A stretch of DNA of 64,000 nucleotides from Seriola aureovittata (taxonomy: Eukaryota; Chordata; Actinopteri; Carangiformes; Carangidae), in contig NC_079384.1 of NCBI RefSeq assembly GCF_021018895.1, forward strand, positions 18,653,640 through 18,717,639, in the 5' to 3' direction. Below the pieces are notes generated by a model. The model searched no databases and had not been told where the DNA came from. It saw only the letters and a list, made by a program, of their open reading frames with translations. Positions within the stretch are counted from its first letter, which is position 1. The number at the start of each line of letters is the position of its first letter. Below are positions 61,269 through 64,000 of this stretch, in pieces. Made by a program: the position numbers and the translations under genes.

Positions 61269-63704
61269 ATCACAGCAGTCGGATCGTGAGGAAACGCTTG
61301 ACGAAGGATTCATAAACTTTTTTTTTTATCTTCATTTAATTTCCCATGAACTGAGCTGGGATCAGTCTCGTCAGGTTTTCTGTGAGAGTTGACAGAGAGC
61401 AGAAACTTTTTAGTGACTTTTTCCTTTACTGTCGATGATTTATCTTCAGCTCCGCCGTTTGCAGCAGGTGAAGAAGCGTTTGAACACGAGAGATCAACAG
61501 GAAGCGCAGAGACGTCTCCAGAGAACATCCAGGTACCTGAACGCATCACAATCATCTTCATGTTTATTCTTAACCCCAGTTATCTCGTGCAGAGTTTTAA
61601 TATTTTAATCTAAATTAAATATATTATAATCAATTTAGAGTGCACAATAACTTCACTGTCTGCTGTTTACTGGCTCATATTGTGGATATTTATAACTTTG
61701 TGTTTGCGTTTGTCTGACATGCTGGTGAAAATGTGAAGGTTGCAGTGGTCACATATTCCTGAACCCTTGTAGAAGTTTGTGTGACAGAGTTATTCTCTGG
61801 GTCAGATGCATAGAATACTCCATGTTGGTGTGAGAATATGTCGGCTGGTTAAACCTACACTGCATAGTTACGAAGTAACAAAGTATGTAACACAGTAACA
61901 TAATTTGAGTTTATTGAGGTAAATGTGGTATTAAGTTCCAAGTTAAATGCATCATCAGTCTCTTTTCTGACTGTTCTTGAAGTCGCAGCTTACAGATTTC
62001 TACTTACAGTGTAGCTCCTGTACCTGTGTGCTTTGCACCTCCTGCTGAAATAGTGCTAAATAACCTAAATGAGAATGAAGAGGTTATAGACTTGGTTAGA
62101 TTAACCGATGAATGAAAATAAAGAAATGTTCTGCTATTCAGGCGACATTCCGAAGCTTCTTCTCTGTCTGCTCTTCATTTTACCTTCGTTAGTTTGTGGG
62201 TAAAATCTCAGAGCCCGTTGAGAAGATGGGGTCTCATGATTTGGTGAAAATGCAGGAGCCCCTCAAGACCCATGATATTTCAGTTTACAGTATTTTGTGT
62301 TCCAGTTATCAAACTACTTGCTGATTGTTTTTCTCTCTCTTAATTAACTTATCGTTTCATGATCATCATCAGCAAATGTGTCGCTTTGAGCACAGTAAAA
62401 GTCTTGACAATGTCTTGAAGACATTTTACAAGCGAAAACAAATCTGCTGATGAAGGTCATGCAATATGATCGAAAGCTCCCGAACTGCCACTAAATGGAT
62501 TTTGTGATGACACTTTTTCAGCTTCTGGACTGATCTTTCCAAGGTCAAGAATCAACCTGCTGCATGGTCACAGACAGTATGTGAGATATTTGGAAAAGTA
62601 GACTTTTGCCTTGTCACTTCATTTTCTAAAAAAAACATTCTTATCTTTATACTGGAATGACAATCTGTCTCGTGTTTCTACCTTGAACATTCAGAAATTG
62701 CAATCATGCCATAAAACAGTTGGTGCTTGAACTCTCCATGGTAACAGGTTAAAATGACTCCTGAAGGGTTGGACCTGTGTTAATACAGCGTCACCACACC
62801 TTATCAGAGGCCTCACCCTAGAATGAGAACATATTAGTAAGCGTGTATTAGATTGGTTTACTAAAGGACCGGCAGGACAGACACCCATTCAGTTTATGAC
62901 CAACAGTCACCACAACACTAAGAGACCAGCTGAACCTGGGTAGATTGAGGGGTAGAAGGCTGATTTCTTCCTTCCAAAAAGATCCTTGTGAGTGAGTCAC
63001 AGGAGTTAGAAAAACTGAGCATCCACCACCACACTTTTATCGATCTGGCTCAGAGACTGTCTTCAGATCAGTGTAATTGGATCTGACGGGGGACAAAGAG
63101 ACGCAGCCAGACACAGCAGAAAGACGAGACTGGGACCGTGGAGGCGTTTATTCACAAAGCAGACTCTCTGATTTTACGTTGTTCAATAGAGAACGACAGA
63201 ACCACTGATGAAACACTTCTCGATTTGATATGTGCATGATTTGCATTGGAAATGTAAAACTCCAGTTCTGCCTACATCGCCTCAGGTTTGATGCACTTTC
63301 CCTTCAATTTACTTAATCAATTTATTTAATCTTGTTAATGGTTAACATTAGTGTTGGGAAAAAGTCAAGAGTTTGACATTCCTCTGATCTTTTTGATGGC
63401 TTTCGAGTTCTTGGTTTCAGCTCCTCCCCACCTCTGAATAATACTTCTTATTTCATATTTTCCAGACAAACATTGTGACAAAGATTTTCTTTAGAGTCCT
63501 ATGTGTTTCCTGTGCATACAGTAAACTCACTCATCCAAGTGTAATATTTACTCAATTGGGTGTGGACTCCAGAATCCTAATCTTGGATTGCTGACGTATT
63601 TATAGTCCTTATTAAAGATCTGTCTTCATTGAACCTTTCTCAGACTCTCCCTGTTTATCCATCTGAACAGTTGCTGCTGGGAACTCTAACCTATCCTGGT
63701 CACA

Positions 63705-64000
63705 ATGGCTGCCAACGTCACCCCTGAAGGCTGCGGCCCCGATGTGGACTCCCTCTATTACAACCTGTGCGACCTCAGTGCAGTGTGGGGCATAGTGCTG
63801 GAGGCCTTCGCAGCTGCTGGCATCGTCTTCTCCTTGGTGCTGTTCATCTCGCTGCTGGCCAGCTTGCCCTTCATGAAAGACAAGAACCGCAGGAGCTCGG
63901 TGGCCCTCCACGCCTTCTTCCTTGTCTGCACGGCCGGTCTCTTCTGCTTGACTTTCGCCTTCATTGTGGGGAAGGACTTCTCCACCTGCGCCTCACGACG
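63705..64000 (+). CDS. gprc5c: gprc5c, G-protein coupled receptor family C group 5 member C (5' part, cut by window end)
   Basis: 98 codons and two bases before the window ends. GPRC5C is an orphan retinoic-acid-induced receptor of class C with a short N-terminus (family knowledge). Seen: MAANVTPEGCG with a sequon at N4, LYYNLCDLSAVWGIVLEA, TM1 (about 27-50), a basic MKDKNRRSS loop, TM2 (about 68-88), then VGKDFSTCASRR, which matches GPRC5C closely. The start is fixed by a stop in the same frame at 63687-63689 and the absence of any AG between it and the ATG. Human GPRC5C has a cleavable signal peptide that this start lacks. GPRC5A is the alternative, but the DFSTCASRR end and gene order favour gprc5c. 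Confidence 0.85.
   Translation, partial: MAANVTPEGCGPDVDSLYYNLCDLSAVWGIVLEAFAAAGIVFSLVLFISLLASLPFMKDKNRRSSVALHAFFLVCTAGLFCLTFAFIVGKDFSTCASR

Larger units (their letters stand above)
54134..63704. other. Region between gpr142 and gprc5c coding exons; no coding gene recognised
   Basis: The first part is gpr142 3' UTR of unknown length. The rest shows only short open frames without similarity I recognise. It holds a CA microsatellite (55001-55051), a T run (58253-58273), an A run (60181-60196) and a GT/GA tract (61195-61266). 61390-61535 could be a 5' UTR exon of gprc5c, unproven. 60860-60910 resembles the tail of a fish LINE/SINE. Confidence 0.6.

Noticed and set aside
61390..61535. Possible gprc5c 5' UTR exon ending ATCCAG|GTACCT
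   Set aside because: Plausible donor and position, but no independent support; noted only in the region entry.
1..64000. CRISPR arrays, phage or bacterial defence systems, tRNA or rRNA genes, viral insertions
   Set aside because: No spaced direct-repeat array, cloverleaf, rRNA segment or viral gene similarity recognised. The tandem repeats are microsatellites or minisatellites without unique spacers.

Overview
The window is vertebrate nuclear DNA, almost certainly from a ray-finned (teleost) fish. The evidence is spliced genes with GT-AG introns, abundant CA/TG microsatellites, and many short TTAA-bounded non-autonomous DNA transposons of the kind common in percomorph fish. Four protein-coding genes can be reconstructed exon by exon. 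Three are complete and one runs off the right edge.

Layout. 1-6303: no gene seen; probable 3' UTR and downstream flank of map2k6, with several CTCF-like motifs and one MITE. 6304-32126 (minus): map2k6, 12 coding exons, 334 residues, the same length as the human p38 MAPK kinase MKK6. Intron 1 is about 12.9 kb and holds a 10-bp minisatellite and many microsatellites. 32127-34835: map2k6 promoter side and a known type of teleost interspersed repeat. 34836-39015 (minus): btbd17, 3 coding exons, 482 residues, a secreted BTB/BACK protein related to galectin-3-binding protein. 39016-51599: 12.6 kb without a recognisable gene, rich in repeats. 51600-54133 (plus): gpr142, 2 coding exons, 365 residues, a class A GPCR. 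54134-63704: no coding gene seen. 63705-64000 (plus): first coding part of gprc5c, cut by the window end.

The btbd17-gpr142-gprc5c order and orientation match human 17q25 as I know it. map2k6 lies some megabases away on human 17q24, and KIF19, which flanks BTBD17 in human, is not seen here. The genes share no obvious pathway: map2k6 acts in stress/cytokine p38 signalling, gpr142 is an aromatic amino acid receptor, gprc5c is an orphan class C receptor, and btbd17 is a poorly understood secreted glycoprotein. Their grouping is old synteny rather than an operon-like unit.

The most interesting sequence-level observations are in map2k6 splicing. Three 3' splice sites are built from simple repeats: a long TG tract plus T5 at exon 3, a pure C tract at exon 5, and a CT repeat at exon 10. 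Exon 2 begins with a perfect donor motif, so joining exon 1 to exon 2 regenerates a 5' splice site. A perfect 18-bp hairpin sits just downstream of the exon 4 donor. I saw no CRISPR array, tRNA, rRNA, prokaryotic system or intact autonomous transposon.
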